Assembly: GCA_001642415.1 (NCBI GenBank)
Contig: LTDK01000179.1
Coordinates: 124,001 to 188,000, forward strand
From: Nematocida ironsii
Taxonomy: Eukaryota; Microsporidia
Reading direction: 5' to 3'
DNA: 64,000 nt
A program made the translations under genes and the position numbers. Below are positions 1-9,036 of this stretch, piece after piece. How positions within the stretch are numbered: the stretch's first letter is position 1; the number at the start of each line of letters is the position of its first letter. Under the pieces are notes generated by a model. The model was not told the DNA's origin, did no database searches, and was given only the letters and a program-made list of their open reading frames with translations.

Positions 1-112
1 TATTTCCTATACATAAATAATAAATGACATTAAATGGATTTTATTGATCCATCAAGTGAAATTCTCCTTAGTCCATCTTATTTTAGTCAAATAAACAAAA
101 ATTGCAAAGAGA

Positions 113-325
113 ATGAAACTGTTGAGCATATTTCTAATATTAATAATATTAATAAGCATTGCACTAGGATACACTGTGATGGTAATCTCATACGAGGCAA
201 TATTTAAAAAGACAATGTTTTCAGCGGTGTTTGAATATTTCAAACCTACTAGTAAAAAGTCCGTACACCGTAAGCCATATGCAAATATGACTCGAAGGAA
301 GTCTGGGCTAGACAGCTCATATTAA
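113..325 (+). CDS. Small hypothetical protein with N-terminal hydrophobic segment
   Basis: A 70-residue open frame starting at ATG. Residues 1-28 are almost wholly hydrophobic and would act as a signal peptide or single membrane anchor. The remainder is short and basic (KKSVHRK, TRRKSG). I recognise no family. The start lies close to the window edge, so upstream context is limited. It could be a small secreted protein or a chance ORF in AT-rich DNA; the basic, non-repetitive tail slightly favours a real gene. Confidence 0.35.
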   Translation: MKLLSIFLILIILISIALGYTVMVISYEAIFKKTMFSAVFEYFKPTSKKSVHRKPYANMTRRKSGLDSSY

Positions 326-1000
326 TTAACCCCATCGGGCTTTAATAAATGCACTAATTAATAATATTTTAAGTCTATTTCTATATTATAGACCTTTTGC
401 GCCCGGTCTGTTTGTTAAGAAAATATTTCTGATTTGTTCTTCTATACAGAATATTATTGAGCATTTTTTAAATTATTTCAGAATATTTGAAAACATTCAC
501 TTTATTATGCCATTTGCACTTATTTCAGTATATTAAAGTATTATATATGGTATTAGAGTAATTATAATGTATTTCGGGTTATGACTGTACTTGCCGATAA
601 ATTATAAGTTAGTTCATATTTCAGTTAGTAAATGTAGAAGTACTAATTTAATCTTAAAAGTACTTATTAAATTGCCATTTATTCTAATTATATGTCTGTA
701 TAAGACTGTTCTGGCATAATCTTATTTGAATCTTATTCCATATAAAATTGTACTTCTCTCCTGATTTGTATAACTTATACTATGGAATAAATAACTATTA
801 ACTTTACTTGGTATTATTTTTTGTATATAACCCGAAATATAAGCAGTATGATAGTGTACTAATATACTCAGAAATAATCAAAAGTAATACTAGTACTTTT
901 TTCTAGTATAATTTCTTTTTGATTCCTTTCTAATAAAAGTATTTCATTATTCTGTGTGTGCAATAGTTTTTTTTAGAAATCAATTTATTAATATAAGGTT
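326..1000. other. Gene-free AT-rich spacer with a 13-bp inverted repeat
   Basis: No open frame of note on either strand. The visible structure is a pair of perfect 13-bp inverted repeats (570-582 and 827-839) with the core TTTCGGG. The rest is A/T-rich low-complexity sequence, including a T8 run at 967-974. Confidence 0.6.
570..839. repeat. 13-bp inverted repeat pair bounding about 244 bp (MITE-like?)
   Basis: TATTTCGGGTTAT at 570-582 recurs as its exact reverse complement at 827-839. The interior is AT-rich and non-coding. A related TTTCGGGTTATG stands alone at about 13356-13367, and a TTTCGGGTTTATT version lies inside both copies of the 200-bp repeat at 35270 and 55803. This could be the ends of a small non-autonomous element or a dispersed motif; no target-site duplication is obvious. 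Confidence 0.4.
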
Positions 1001-1345
1001 CGAGGGGCCTCGGATGAATGGACACCAAGCGCCACACTCTCTCTTTTTATACCCTCTAAGCTGTTCCTCGTGCCCCTAGGGCGGCCGTAACAAGTTAATG
1101 TCTTAGACTGCTAGGGGTAGAGGAACGTGGCCTATAAAGTAGGACCTTATAAGGTCACTCCTCAATGGGATGATGGCACAAAGATAACATGTCACCGCGC
1201 GAGTCATACTCACGCTATGATCTACGCACTGGGCCTTAGTTTTAGGATAGTCCCGAAACATAGTCCTCTATGCGTGTTTAGATAACTTCCCCCAAGAAGC
1301 GCATCGACTAAACTGTTTGTCGATACTTGAGATAGTGCGCCTATC
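1001..1345. ncRNA. Candidate structured non-coding RNA (strand undetermined)
   Basis: A block of clearly higher GC than its surroundings, without an open frame and packed with complementary arms. GTTCCTC plus CCCCTAG (1063-1079) pairs with CTAGGGG plus GAGGAAC (1111-1125). GACCTTATAAGGTC (1143-1156) is a perfect palindrome. CATAG/CTATG pair across 1259-1272, CGAC/GTCG across 1305-1322, and GATAG/CTATC across 1331-1345. This density is typical of a folded RNA such as RNase P, MRP or SRP RNA. I cannot match the universal cores of any of these with certainty. The last hairpin overlaps the stop codon of the neighbouring minus-strand gene. Confidence 0.5.
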
Positions 1346-4300
1346 TCCAGGCGTCTGCAATATAAGCACTTCTATCTTCACATAATAAATTACATGCGTG
1401 TACTATAATTGGCATATTATACTCAATATTATCTGGAGTTGAACATATAACAGCACATTCATATATTTCTACATTTTCTTCATACCGCAATGCATGATTA
1501 GTGTAGGTTTTGACTATTCCATTACAGAAATACTCGGATGGTTCTACACCATTCCGTGGATTAAAGAACAGCTTTGCTATATAATGATTGTTGTTTATAT
1601 TCAATGCTATTGAGTTAACCACATAATATGAATTCTTGTTCAATTCAAATGTTTTAATTGTACTCGTGTTGGTGTCTATGTCACATTCGCCTCTAATAGT
1701 GTAGTATCTATGCAGTTCTGGCTTCTTTACATAAAATACTACGGATTCAGTATTATTATTTTCTGTGGAATTAATAGAATTTGCTGTCTGTGCAAATTCA
1801 ATATTATTGCTGTCTGGATAGAAAAGATTATTACAGTCATTAATCAGCAGAGTGCTGTATATTGAATTGTTGGTTTCACTTGTATAGTTATAAGTATATG
1901 GCACATGATTGTCTAATTTCATAGGATCAACTATGCATGCTGTATAGTCTGGATTTTTATTCTCCTCTGTAAATATTTTTTTAAGAAGTGGTACTTGTAG
2001 CTTACTTAAAAATAATGGAAGGGGGAGACTATTTAAATTTTTTCTTTCTTTTGTATTCTGGAATTGTACAAATAAAAATGATGGAGTATTGTTATTTAAC
2101 CTGAAAGTTTCTGGAATGTAATAGAAAACAGGAATGCATGAAGCGGCCAGTACATCTTTAATGGTTTTGGTTTCACTTGGAGCATCATATGACCACGTCT
2201 TATTTATTCTGTTGTATAAGAGCAAATGGATCATATCCTCGGGTTTATTATAGTGCATGTGTATATACCTTTTAAGTACAGATAGTTTATGGAATTGGTT
2301 AAACCCAGGATACCACACGGGCTTCCTTATCTGTTCTTGATTGTCCACATAATACGCAGAGAAGAAATAGTTTGATGTATCAAGTGCATCAGAATATAGA
2401 CTTATGCCATTTAACACTTGATCAAGTTTTATCGAATCATTTACTATGCGAATTTCGGGATTTTTATCATTAGGTATCTCTATACATACTGAATCAATTT
2501 CCGGTGTAAGAGTATAGTTAACCTGGTAGCTAGAATAATTCTCCTCTTTAATAACTCTCGTACCTCGTATTTCTACTTTTTGATTATTGTAGGTAGGACA
2601 GAGTCTATAAAACAAACACATCATATTGTATAAATACGTATACACAGATTCTGTATTGAAGTAATTATTTCTATTGTTTGTGCAGTAATTGAACTTCTTA
2701 TTTAGAATATTATATATTACGATCCTTCTACAATTCAATGATATAATTATATCGAGTCTTTCTCTTTTTTTTTCATCATTGCTATTATATTCAATCGAAT
2801 CATGTAATATGTTGAATAGACTTAAAACCACATCCAAAACATCATTGCCTGTGACAGTTTCATTCATAATCTTATATAATGCATTTTCACACCCATCTGA
2901 ATCATTAGGTATGATTTTGCAAACATGTTTTATTAGATTCGAATCTATCGCATTAATTAAGTCACTGCGAATTTCTGGAATATTTAATAACATTTGTATA
3001 GCTACAACTAAAAAACAAGAATTATTGCTATCACTTAATGGAATAAATATTCTAAAATCGTCTGAATCTATTTTGCTATACTTGTTTTTACTTTCTATAA
3101 TATCACCCACTGTAAATTCATTATTTAAATATAAACCTATCTGATTTAGATCTTTCTCATCCTTATACATCTTTGGTCCAAATTTAGTAATAAACTGCTG
3201 TAACTCCAAGAATAAGTAAATATCAATAGAACTATCTTGGAATAAGTTATCAAATAACATCTTAAAATTATCAAAGTCCATTATGTAGTAAGTCAATATA
3301 TTGTCTACTAGAATTTTTCTCTCCTGAATATTAGATCCAATCTTCTTTATAAGTCCCCAGAAATCATTTTTATCATTTATAGAGTAGAATGCACTATATA
3401 GCCTATTATATAATGTACCATATGGATATTTTAAGTTTTTTAAGTAAATCGTAGGGTCAAATGAATAATTCACTTTCTGTATATTCAGAATGGCATTAGA
3501 AGTATTTGTAGACACCTCTGAGTTTGATTCCACAGTATTCTGGTTTAATGGTTGATTATCCATAAAACCACTTTGGATTATGTTTTTAACCATAGAGGGT
3601 GAGTTCAGACCTTCTTGAATACTAGCAAAACTATGTAAGCTTTGTGTAGAACTTCCTGCTAAGTTGTATGAGTTATTCTGTTGTATTGGTGATGCATTAC
3701 CATCTATGAGTGGTATAAAAGGTTCGTTTGTGGTTTCTGTTAATGACTCTATATTCTGCTGGGAATATTTATTTATAATCCTTAATAATGAACCAGTGTC
3801 AGATAAAGATGATGTGGTATTTTGTTCTAAATCTTTGCTTGAAATATCTGATAATTCACTTATTTTCTCAGATACTTGTGTATTTATAGATCCTAATGAT
3901 AAATTAGTAGTACTCTTTGGTAGTGTGGTGTCAAAGTCTGGTAGAGAGTTAGCCTTCATATCTGGTAGTGTGGTGTCTGTAAGATTTAATGGTGGGTTGG
4001 GTTTATTCGTATTTGGTACTGTGATTTTAATGTTTGGGAGGGATTTAGTCTTCTTTATAACTGGTAGTGTGGTGTCAAGATCTGATAGAGATTTAGACCC
4101 CATTACAATTGCTGGATTATTTTCTGGTTGAATTGCTGGATTTGTTTTTTGTGGTGGTATTTCTTCAGAAGTGTCTCCACTATATGATAATTTAACCTTC
4201 TTCAATGGAATTAATTCATACTTTGAGTCTAAATTTGAAGTTTTCTTCTGTGGAGATTTCTGCTGTGCTATTGATGACTCAGATAAAGATTCATCTAGTA

Positions 4301-4784
4301 ATTTATATGGTAATTCAGATGATGATTCAGAGGATGATTCAGTAATTGGCATTGCTCTTTGGAATTTGCATGCAATATACTCATCTGGTATAGATATACT
4401 ATCAACTCTAGTTTTTGTATTAATTGCAGTATTATGCAATATTATGGGTTTTAGTGGAATATTATTAGACTCTGATGAACTGCTACTTGAACTGTATAAC
4501 TCAGAGTAAATAGTAGAATTATTATATAAATAATCTATTGTTTCTATTTCTGTGCTACTATCTGATTCTAAATTATTATCAGTTGTGGGTTTTTTATGTT
4601 CTGAGCTATTTATGTCCATTGTGTTAGAATTATTGGATACTTTAGGAGCTTCTTTTTTCTTAATACTTTCTGTACTTGGTGTACTAAATAAAAATGCAAT
4701 TATTGCTACTACACATCCTATGGCTATAGTGCCTCCTATTAATAATAGGATTGTTCTTGTACTTCTTCCTGTATTTATCGCCAT
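1341..4784 (-). CDS. Membrane-anchored protein with divergent ubiquitin-specific-protease-like domain
   Basis: A 1,147-residue protein. Residues 12-33 form one hydrophobic membrane segment. Residues 35-450 are Ser/Asn/Thr-rich, with Ser runs and recurring TTLP blocks spaced through 230-300, and look disordered. From about residue 575 a folded region begins. NNSCFLVV around Cys590, followed by an aliphatic helix, resembles the Cys box of USP-type deubiquitinases, in which an Asn precedes the nucleophile. NNHYIAKL near His1067 resembles the His box. The 480-residue spacing is compatible with a USP domain carrying insertions. The topology suggests a short N-terminus and a large domain on one side of a membrane. 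The family assignment rests on these motifs only. The stop codon falls within the structured island at the gene's 3' side. Confidence 0.55.
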   Translation of the reverse strand: MAINTGRSTRTILLLIGGTIAIGCVVAIIAFLFSTPSTESIKKKEAPKVSNNSNTMDINSSEHKKPTTDNNLESDSSTEIETIDYLYNNSTIYSELYSSSSSSSESNNIPLKPIILHNTAINTKTRVDSISIPDEYIACKFQRAMPITESSSESSSELPYKLLDESLSESSIAQQKSPQKKTSNLDSKYELIPLKKVKLSYSGDTSEEIPPQKTNPAIQPENNPAIVMGSKSLSDLDTTLPVIKKTKSLPNIKITVPNTNKPNPPLNLTDTTLPDMKANSLPDFDTTLPKSTTNLSLGSINTQVSEKISELSDISSKDLEQNTTSSLSDTGSLLRIINKYSQQNIESLTETTNEPFIPLIDGNASPIQQNNSYNLAGSSTQSLHSFASIQEGLNSPSMVKNIIQSGFMDNQPLNQNTVESNSEVSTNTSNAILNIQKVNYSFDPTIYLKNLKYPYGTLYNRLYSAFYSINDKNDFWGLIKKIGSNIQERKILVDNILTYYIMDFDNFKMLFDNLFQDSSIDIYLFLELQQFITKFGPKMYKDEKDLNQIGLYLNNEFTVGDIIESKNKYSKIDSDDFRIFIPLSDSNNSCFLVVAIQMLLNIPEIRSDLINAIDSNLIKHVCKIIPNDSDGCENALYKIMNETVTGNDVLDVVLSLFNILHDSIEYNSNDEKKRERLDIIISLNCRRIVIYNILNKKFNYCTNNRNNYFNTESVYTYLYNMMCLFYRLCPTYNNQKVEIRGTRVIKEENYSSYQVNYTLTPEIDSVCIEIPNDKNPEIRIVNDSIKLDQVLNGISLYSDALDTSNYFFSAYYVDNQEQIRKPVWYPGFNQFHKLSVLKRYIHMHYNKPEDMIHLLLYNRINKTWSYDAPSETKTIKDVLAASCIPVFYYIPETFRLNNNTPSFLFVQFQNTKERKNLNSLPLPLFLSKLQVPLLKKIFTEENKNPDYTACIVDPMKLDNHVPYTYNYTSETNNSIYSTLLINDCNNLFYPDSNNIEFAQTANSINSTENNNTESVVFYVKKPELHRYYTIRGECDIDTNTSTIKTFELNKNSYYVVNSIALNINNNHYIAKLFFNPRNGVEPSEYFCNGIVKTYTNHALRYEENVEIYECAVICSTPDNIEYNMPIIVHACNLLCEDRSAYIADAWR

Positions 4785-5265
4785 ATATGTTTAGTATGGT
4801 GTAATCTATTTATATACTTATAATTATATATCACTGCTTTTTTGTTGTTTATGTATTATTTAATGATCTGTTTACATTGCAGTACAAGATTTATTATTTA
4901 TACGCCATTTGTAAATAATTTTAATTTTAATTAGCTTATTAACAGTAAATTGTGTAAATATATTATACAATGACTATAAAACAATAATAATAATAAGTGT
5001 TTATAAACAAAGGATGTATACAGATTAATTAAATATTAATACGTCATAATTTAAAAAATATACATAACACAGAAATTAAGTAACTTAAAACATATCATGT
5101 GATGATTGACTAACTAATACTAAGTAATTATTGTATACAGCATAAGAATGTGTAATAAATAAAGGATAATCTCATAATTAAATTATTATGTGTGAACTAG
5201 CACTGTAAGAGTTAAGCACTGGTTTGTCTAAGTATTTGAAAGAAGTATAAAAATTTTAGTTAGTA
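4785..5265. other. AT-rich intergenic region between divergent genes
   Basis: It separates the divergent USP-like and Utp22-like genes. I see no RNA gene or repeat; the only clear site is the A/T palindrome just before 5266. Confidence 0.5.
5250..5258 (+). promoter_or_regulatory. AAAATTTTA start-proximal element
   Basis: An A/T palindrome ending 7 bp before the ATG of the Utp22-like gene. The same element recurs before many starts in the window, so it probably marks core promoter or transcription start and implies a very short 5' UTR. Confidence 0.45.
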
Positions 5266-7029
5266 ATGAAACTGTCTCCTTTGCTTGAACAGTTGCTTAG
5301 AAAGCATAAATTAGTGGGTAATCCAGTAAAAGAAGTTACTCCAGAAGAAGAAACAAAAGAGAAGATTTATCAGAAATTAAAGGAAAACAGATTCTTTAGA
5401 GATATAGAAGAGTGCGAGTTAAATGGGATTTCATTGTGTTATGATGAATTAGTAGAGTATGCTATAGAAGATACTTCAAATGAAAAAAGTACAGCCGAGG
5501 AAGAGGTTGAGTATATTAAGGAGTCACTCCAGGGGGTGTTTAGGGAAGTACTAGATTCATTTTATTTAGCAGAAAAAGATGGGAAGTACTATTTACACAT
5601 AAAATACACTGAAGAGCCAAGTCCCTTAATACTTGGACCGCATGCTACTGCAAAGAAGAGTTCTAATACATCTGAGGAGATAAGTAAGTTTAAGGCTTTA
5701 TGGAATGATAAAGTAGAGTATAGAAAATTTGATAATGGAGATATTCGAGTTTGTGCTTCATTAAATGCACAAATACAGGATACTGTTAGGTATGAAATGC
5801 TCAGTAAAATATTTGACATAAAAACAGTCCCAGAGCAGTCTAATAAGAATAAACGATCTAAAAGGAAAGGAAGAATTCTTACACCAACAATTGCACTAGA
5901 CACAGTCACACATAAATATAATGGAATAAATAAAAAAAAGAGCCATGAGTCCATTAACAAGTCACTAGAAGCAATGAGGAGTTCTTTCCCTGTGAGTATT
6001 TTAGAGTCTATATACACGGGTAGTTATAGCCGGCAGACACGGGCTATTCCTGACCAGAGGGCACAGATATATTTAAAAATAGGACGAGGGCATTTATGGC
6101 CAGAAGATAATGGAGAACTCTCTGATGCATCTATCACAGCACTTAACGGGATTCTTGGGAAGTTCTTAGAGAAGCACAGTAAAATAGAGGGAATAACAGA
6201 GGAAAACACGCTCTACACAAGCTTATTTGGTGAGAATTTCGAGTTTATCTTTGATGTACAGAAAGAAATGCGGTGGCATAAAGAGAAGTACTATCTAATG
6301 AATTTTAGAATTGAGTACGAAAGGTTCTTCCAAGAAATCTCAATTAAGCAAAAGATCTTTCCAAAGCTGTGCGCACTCGTAAAAACTCTTTTATACTCAC
6401 ACGGAATATATCCACATTATATCGGTGATGAAGCTGTAGAAATTCTCTGTTATAGAACGGGGTATAAAGCAAATACACTTGCTGGTGGTCTTCGATCGGT
6501 TATATCTACACAGTATTCGCATGGATATACATTAGACATTCGCAGGGGAAAGAATAAAATCCGGTCTAAAAACATAGGAAAAATAGAAATAACACACCAG
6601 GATGGTATTTACACAATTGATTTGCCAGAAGAGAAAATATTCTCAAAGATAAATAACATATTCAGAAGGTCACTTCTGGTTTTAGAGAATATCCCAGGAA
6701 TTACTTCTAATAATGAAATATCGTCAGCTTTCAAGGAGATATTCATCCCAAATATACAGGATATATCCTTCTCACTGAGCAGAGTGCAGATGAAGGGATA
6801 CGAAGAAATATCCCACTATTCTGGTAAATTAGGAGGAAGTTTGGGAAAGATTATGAATGAGTCGCACTGTAAAAATGTTTTATTAAACATGGGAAGTATT
6901 CCATACTTCTGCCGATCTGGGGTGATTCATGTTTCAGTGAATAACAGAGACCAGCTTAGTCTAATTGTGGGTGCATCCGTTCTCTTAACGGGAATGAAAT
7001 ACATTAACATGCGCGGTCATCAAATTTAA
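5266..7029 (+). CDS. Utp22/Nrap-like ribosome-biogenesis protein (tentative)
   Basis: 587 residues with no signal peptide. The first 200 residues are charged and include a basic NKRSKRKGR patch. The middle (about 365-410) has an Arg/Lys-rich helix, then YIGDEAVEIL, then a Gly-containing turn. This is close in pattern to the Nrap/Utp22 segment in which a helix is followed by an EE/EAVELL motif and a further helix. Utp22 binds Rrp7 and early 90S pre-ribosomes. Yeast Utp22 is about twice as long, so this would be a heavily reduced version. It sits 28 bp from the convergent BRX1, another ribosome assembly gene, which fits. It could also be an unrelated nucleotidyltransferase-fold protein. Confidence 0.4.
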   Translation: MKLSPLLEQLLRKHKLVGNPVKEVTPEEETKEKIYQKLKENRFFRDIEECELNGISLCYDELVEYAIEDTSNEKSTAEEEVEYIKESLQGVFREVLDSFYLAEKDGKYYLHIKYTEEPSPLILGPHATAKKSSNTSEEISKFKALWNDKVEYRKFDNGDIRVCASLNAQIQDTVRYEMLSKIFDIKTVPEQSNKNKRSKRKGRILTPTIALDTVTHKYNGINKKKSHESINKSLEAMRSSFPVSILESIYTGSYSRQTRAIPDQRAQIYLKIGRGHLWPEDNGELSDASITALNGILGKFLEKHSKIEGITEENTLYTSLFGENFEFIFDVQKEMRWHKEKYYLMNFRIEYERFFQEISIKQKIFPKLCALVKTLLYSHGIYPHYIGDEAVEILCYRTGYKANTLAGGLRSVISTQYSHGYTLDIRRGKNKIRSKNIGKIEITHQDGIYTIDLPEEKIFSKINNIFRRSLLVLENIPGITSNNEISSAFKEIFIPNIQDISFSLSRVQMKGYEEISHYSGKLGGSLGKIMNESHCKNVLLNMGSIPYFCRSGVIHVSVNNRDQLSLIVGASVLLTGMKYINMRGHQI

Positions 7030-7057
7030 ACGTATATCTAATAAATATTTAAGAATT

Positions 7058-8029
7058 TTAATTCTTTTCTTGTGTTTCTTCTGTGTAATTGTCGTCTAAG
7101 TCACTCTCTCTTGGGTGCAGAGTAAACCTTGGTCCACACTCATGAATTTCGTACCATGGGACTTGATCTGTGGCTGCCATTGCTGCTTCTATGTTTGGGT
7201 CTACCTCGGTTTCGTTGTCTGGCTTGTTGTTTGCTTCAATCTCTTCTAACTTCTCCTCTTCCTTTTTCTCGGCATTCATCTTTTGCTCCTGTCTTAACCT
7301 GCTTGCAATGATCTTTTCTGCCTCTCGGGTTTTCTTCTGTATGTGGTAGAATCTAACGTGGATTGTGTTGTCAAGGATAAAGAAAGATGCAATTTTATCT
7401 ACGTAATCCATAGAAGATGTAGGAGCGGCTGAAGATACAGTGGTTGTGTTGAAAATCTGCGAAAGAATATTCTTTGCTTTTTTCAGACCAGAGCTCTTCT
7501 CAAAGTCTTCTGTGAACAGAGTTGTCATCTGCGTGTTTGCCAAGGGATTTCCTATGAACTTAAGCTCGCTCATAGTGTACACTCCAGTTAGCATAAACTT
7601 AATCACATCGTATTTAGACCCTTCTGTAGTCCCGTTCTTTGAAACAGCCCACATAATTGGGGCAGGACTCTTCTTCCGTGTCTCAATGACAAGTGCATTC
7701 TCAGCATCTCTCATTTCAGCAATATCTGCCACATCGTATACTGAGAATCTGTCCTTTAGCTTAGAGTCTCTGGCAGTGTTCTCTGGTAGCAGAGATATAA
7801 GATCAGTAACTAACTGCCTGCATGCGCCCGGAGCTTTCAGTGAAAGAAGAAGAAGAGTTCTTCTTGGAGTGTGTTCATTACACACTACTTTAGTAGAAGA
7901 TTCTTTTTTTGCTTCTTTGCTTACTATCTCCTCTGCCATTCCTACTTCTTTTGTGTTCTCTTTTTGCAGTACATTCTCTGTAACTCCATTCTCAACAATA
8001 ATACTTCCAGTGGTCTCGGTTTGGGTCAT
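7058..8029 (-). CDS. BRX1: Ribosome biogenesis protein Brx1 (Brix domain)
   Basis: 323 residues. After a charged N-terminus of about 55 residues comes the Brix fold. TPRRTLLLLSL opens the domain; IAEMRDAENALVIETRKK, MWAVSKNG, ELKFIGNPL, an ILSQIF helix and FFILDNTIHVRFY follow in the order seen in BRIX1. The closing block is ECGPRFTLHP, matching the family's E-x-GPRF-x-L ending. A Lys/Glu-rich insertion (about 240-280) lies between the last strands. Brx1 acts in the nucleolus with Ebp2 on early 60S particles. The start is the ATG next to an AAAATTTTA element (8033-8041) that also separates it from the divergent gene at 8097. Confidence 0.92.
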   Translation of the reverse strand: MTQTETTGSIIVENGVTENVLQKENTKEVGMAEEIVSKEAKKESSTKVVCNEHTPRRTLLLLSLKAPGACRQLVTDLISLLPENTARDSKLKDRFSVYDVADIAEMRDAENALVIETRKKSPAPIMWAVSKNGTTEGSKYDVIKFMLTGVYTMSELKFIGNPLANTQMTTLFTEDFEKSSGLKKAKNILSQIFNTTTVSSAAPTSSMDYVDKIASFFILDNTIHVRFYHIQKKTREAEKIIASRLRQEQKMNAEKKEEEKLEEIEANNKPDNETEVDPNIEAAMAATDQVPWYEIHECGPRFTLHPRESDLDDNYTEETQEKN

Positions 8030-8032
8030 TGA

Positions 8033-8041
8033 AAAATTTTA
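8033..8041. promoter_or_regulatory. AAAATTTTA element, BRX1 side of a divergent promoter
   Basis: Lies 3 bp upstream of the BRX1 ATG (minus strand), inside the 67-bp gap to the plus-strand gene at 8097. It probably serves BRX1 and perhaps both genes. Confidence 0.4.
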
Positions 8042-8096
8042 GTTGAACGGTTTCTCTATATTTATATTTATTAAATGCGAATGCCTTTACATACCA

Positions 8097-8945
8097 ATGC
8101 TAATTGAGATACTTGATGGAATAAAGGGATGCCTTATATACATAAAAAATCCAGAATATACATCAGAAAACACAATAATCAGAAGTATACTACAGCATCC
8201 TCACAAAATATATAAAGAAGGAGAGTATACGATAATAAGAACAAGTAAAATATTCCCAACTGAAGTGACAGACTCGCTGGAAATGCAGCTGAACAGTGAA
8301 TTAGAAGACAAAATGAGAAGTGTACTACAAAGAATAGAATGTAAGTGCAATTGCACAGCCATTCAAAATACAAGTGTACTAAGACTACCTGCGGATGGAT
8401 GGGAAGAGTTAATTGACATGTGGTCATGCCATGATAGGGAGTTTTCTCATCTTACAGAACAAGAAATGAAGCCAAAAAAGAATGGAGTTTTATATTCCAC
8501 CCTTCATTTAATTATAGAGAAGGAGCGAGCACCAAATTGCATAGAAATAATAAAAGAAGAGAATACAAAGAGAAGCAGTGAAAAATATACTAAAATATTC
8601 TATAATCAAATAGTAACGAATATATCAGATGAGTATTTCTTATTTTACTATTTATACGACATTCTACAAACAAGGCAAGAGATCGAAATAAGTGTAAATA
8701 GCAAAATATACAATATAAGACTAGTTGACATAACATATACATACAATGGTCATATAACAGATAAACCAAAATTCAACTTGTCATTAAAATTAGCATACAA
8801 GAAGATTTCTACTGATGAGCCACACTCAGTCTCTCTTTTAAATATAAATAAGTATTATACAGAAGCACTGGCAGATCTGCTGGATAAGAACAGCACGGGA
8901 ATAGAAATGAATAGCAGAATTATTTCATTTATTTCCAAGATATAA
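8097..8945 (+). CDS. UBE3D/HECT_2-family-like protein (tentative)
   Basis: 282 residues from the ATG at 8097; the longer frame to 8043 begins with TTG and was rejected. About residues 82-86 carry CKCNC, followed by a loop reading LPADGWEELIDMWSCH. A Cys cluster followed by a W-x-E-L-x-D-x-W-x-CH motif is the signature of the UBE3D (HECT_2) group of E3 ligase-like proteins that bind E2 enzymes. The motif Cys and His could coordinate zinc. The C-terminal half has alternating beta-like stretches and no clear active-site Cys. The assignment is from the motif alone. Confidence 0.4.
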   Translation: MLIEILDGIKGCLIYIKNPEYTSENTIIRSILQHPHKIYKEGEYTIIRTSKIFPTEVTDSLEMQLNSELEDKMRSVLQRIECKCNCTAIQNTSVLRLPADGWEELIDMWSCHDREFSHLTEQEMKPKKNGVLYSTLHLIIEKERAPNCIEIIKEENTKRSSEKYTKIFYNQIVTNISDEYFLFYYLYDILQTRQEIEISVNSKIYNIRLVDITYTYNGHITDKPKFNLSLKLAYKKISTDEPHSVSLLNINKYYTEALADLLDKNSTGIEMNSRIISFISKI

Positions 8946-9014
8946 TTTTAAGTTCAGTCATAGACAGCCCGAAAATTCATAAAACTCAGAAACACCCAGA
9001 GAGAAATAAATACG

Positions 9015-9024
9015 AAATATTTTA
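9015..9024 (+). promoter_or_regulatory. AAATATTTTA start-proximal element
   Basis: An A/T palindrome 12 bp before the ATG at 9037, the same class as at 5250 and 33863. Confidence 0.4.
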
Positions 9025-9036
9025 GTTATAATTTCT

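Noticed and set aside
998..1012. GGTTCGAG resembling a tRNA T-arm/B-box
   Set aside because: No complementary T-stem, no acceptor or anticodon arms on the AT-rich 5' side; it is part of a CGAGG/CCTCG hairpin of the structured island.
4171..4509. Plus-strand ORF rich in Asp/Ser opposite the USP-like gene
   Set aside because: Antisense of the Ser-rich region; its Asp/Ser composition follows from the codons of the real gene.
8043..8096. N-terminal extension of the UBE3D-like gene
   Set aside because: Begins with TTG, and the first ATG is at 8097; a eukaryotic start at TTG is unlikely.
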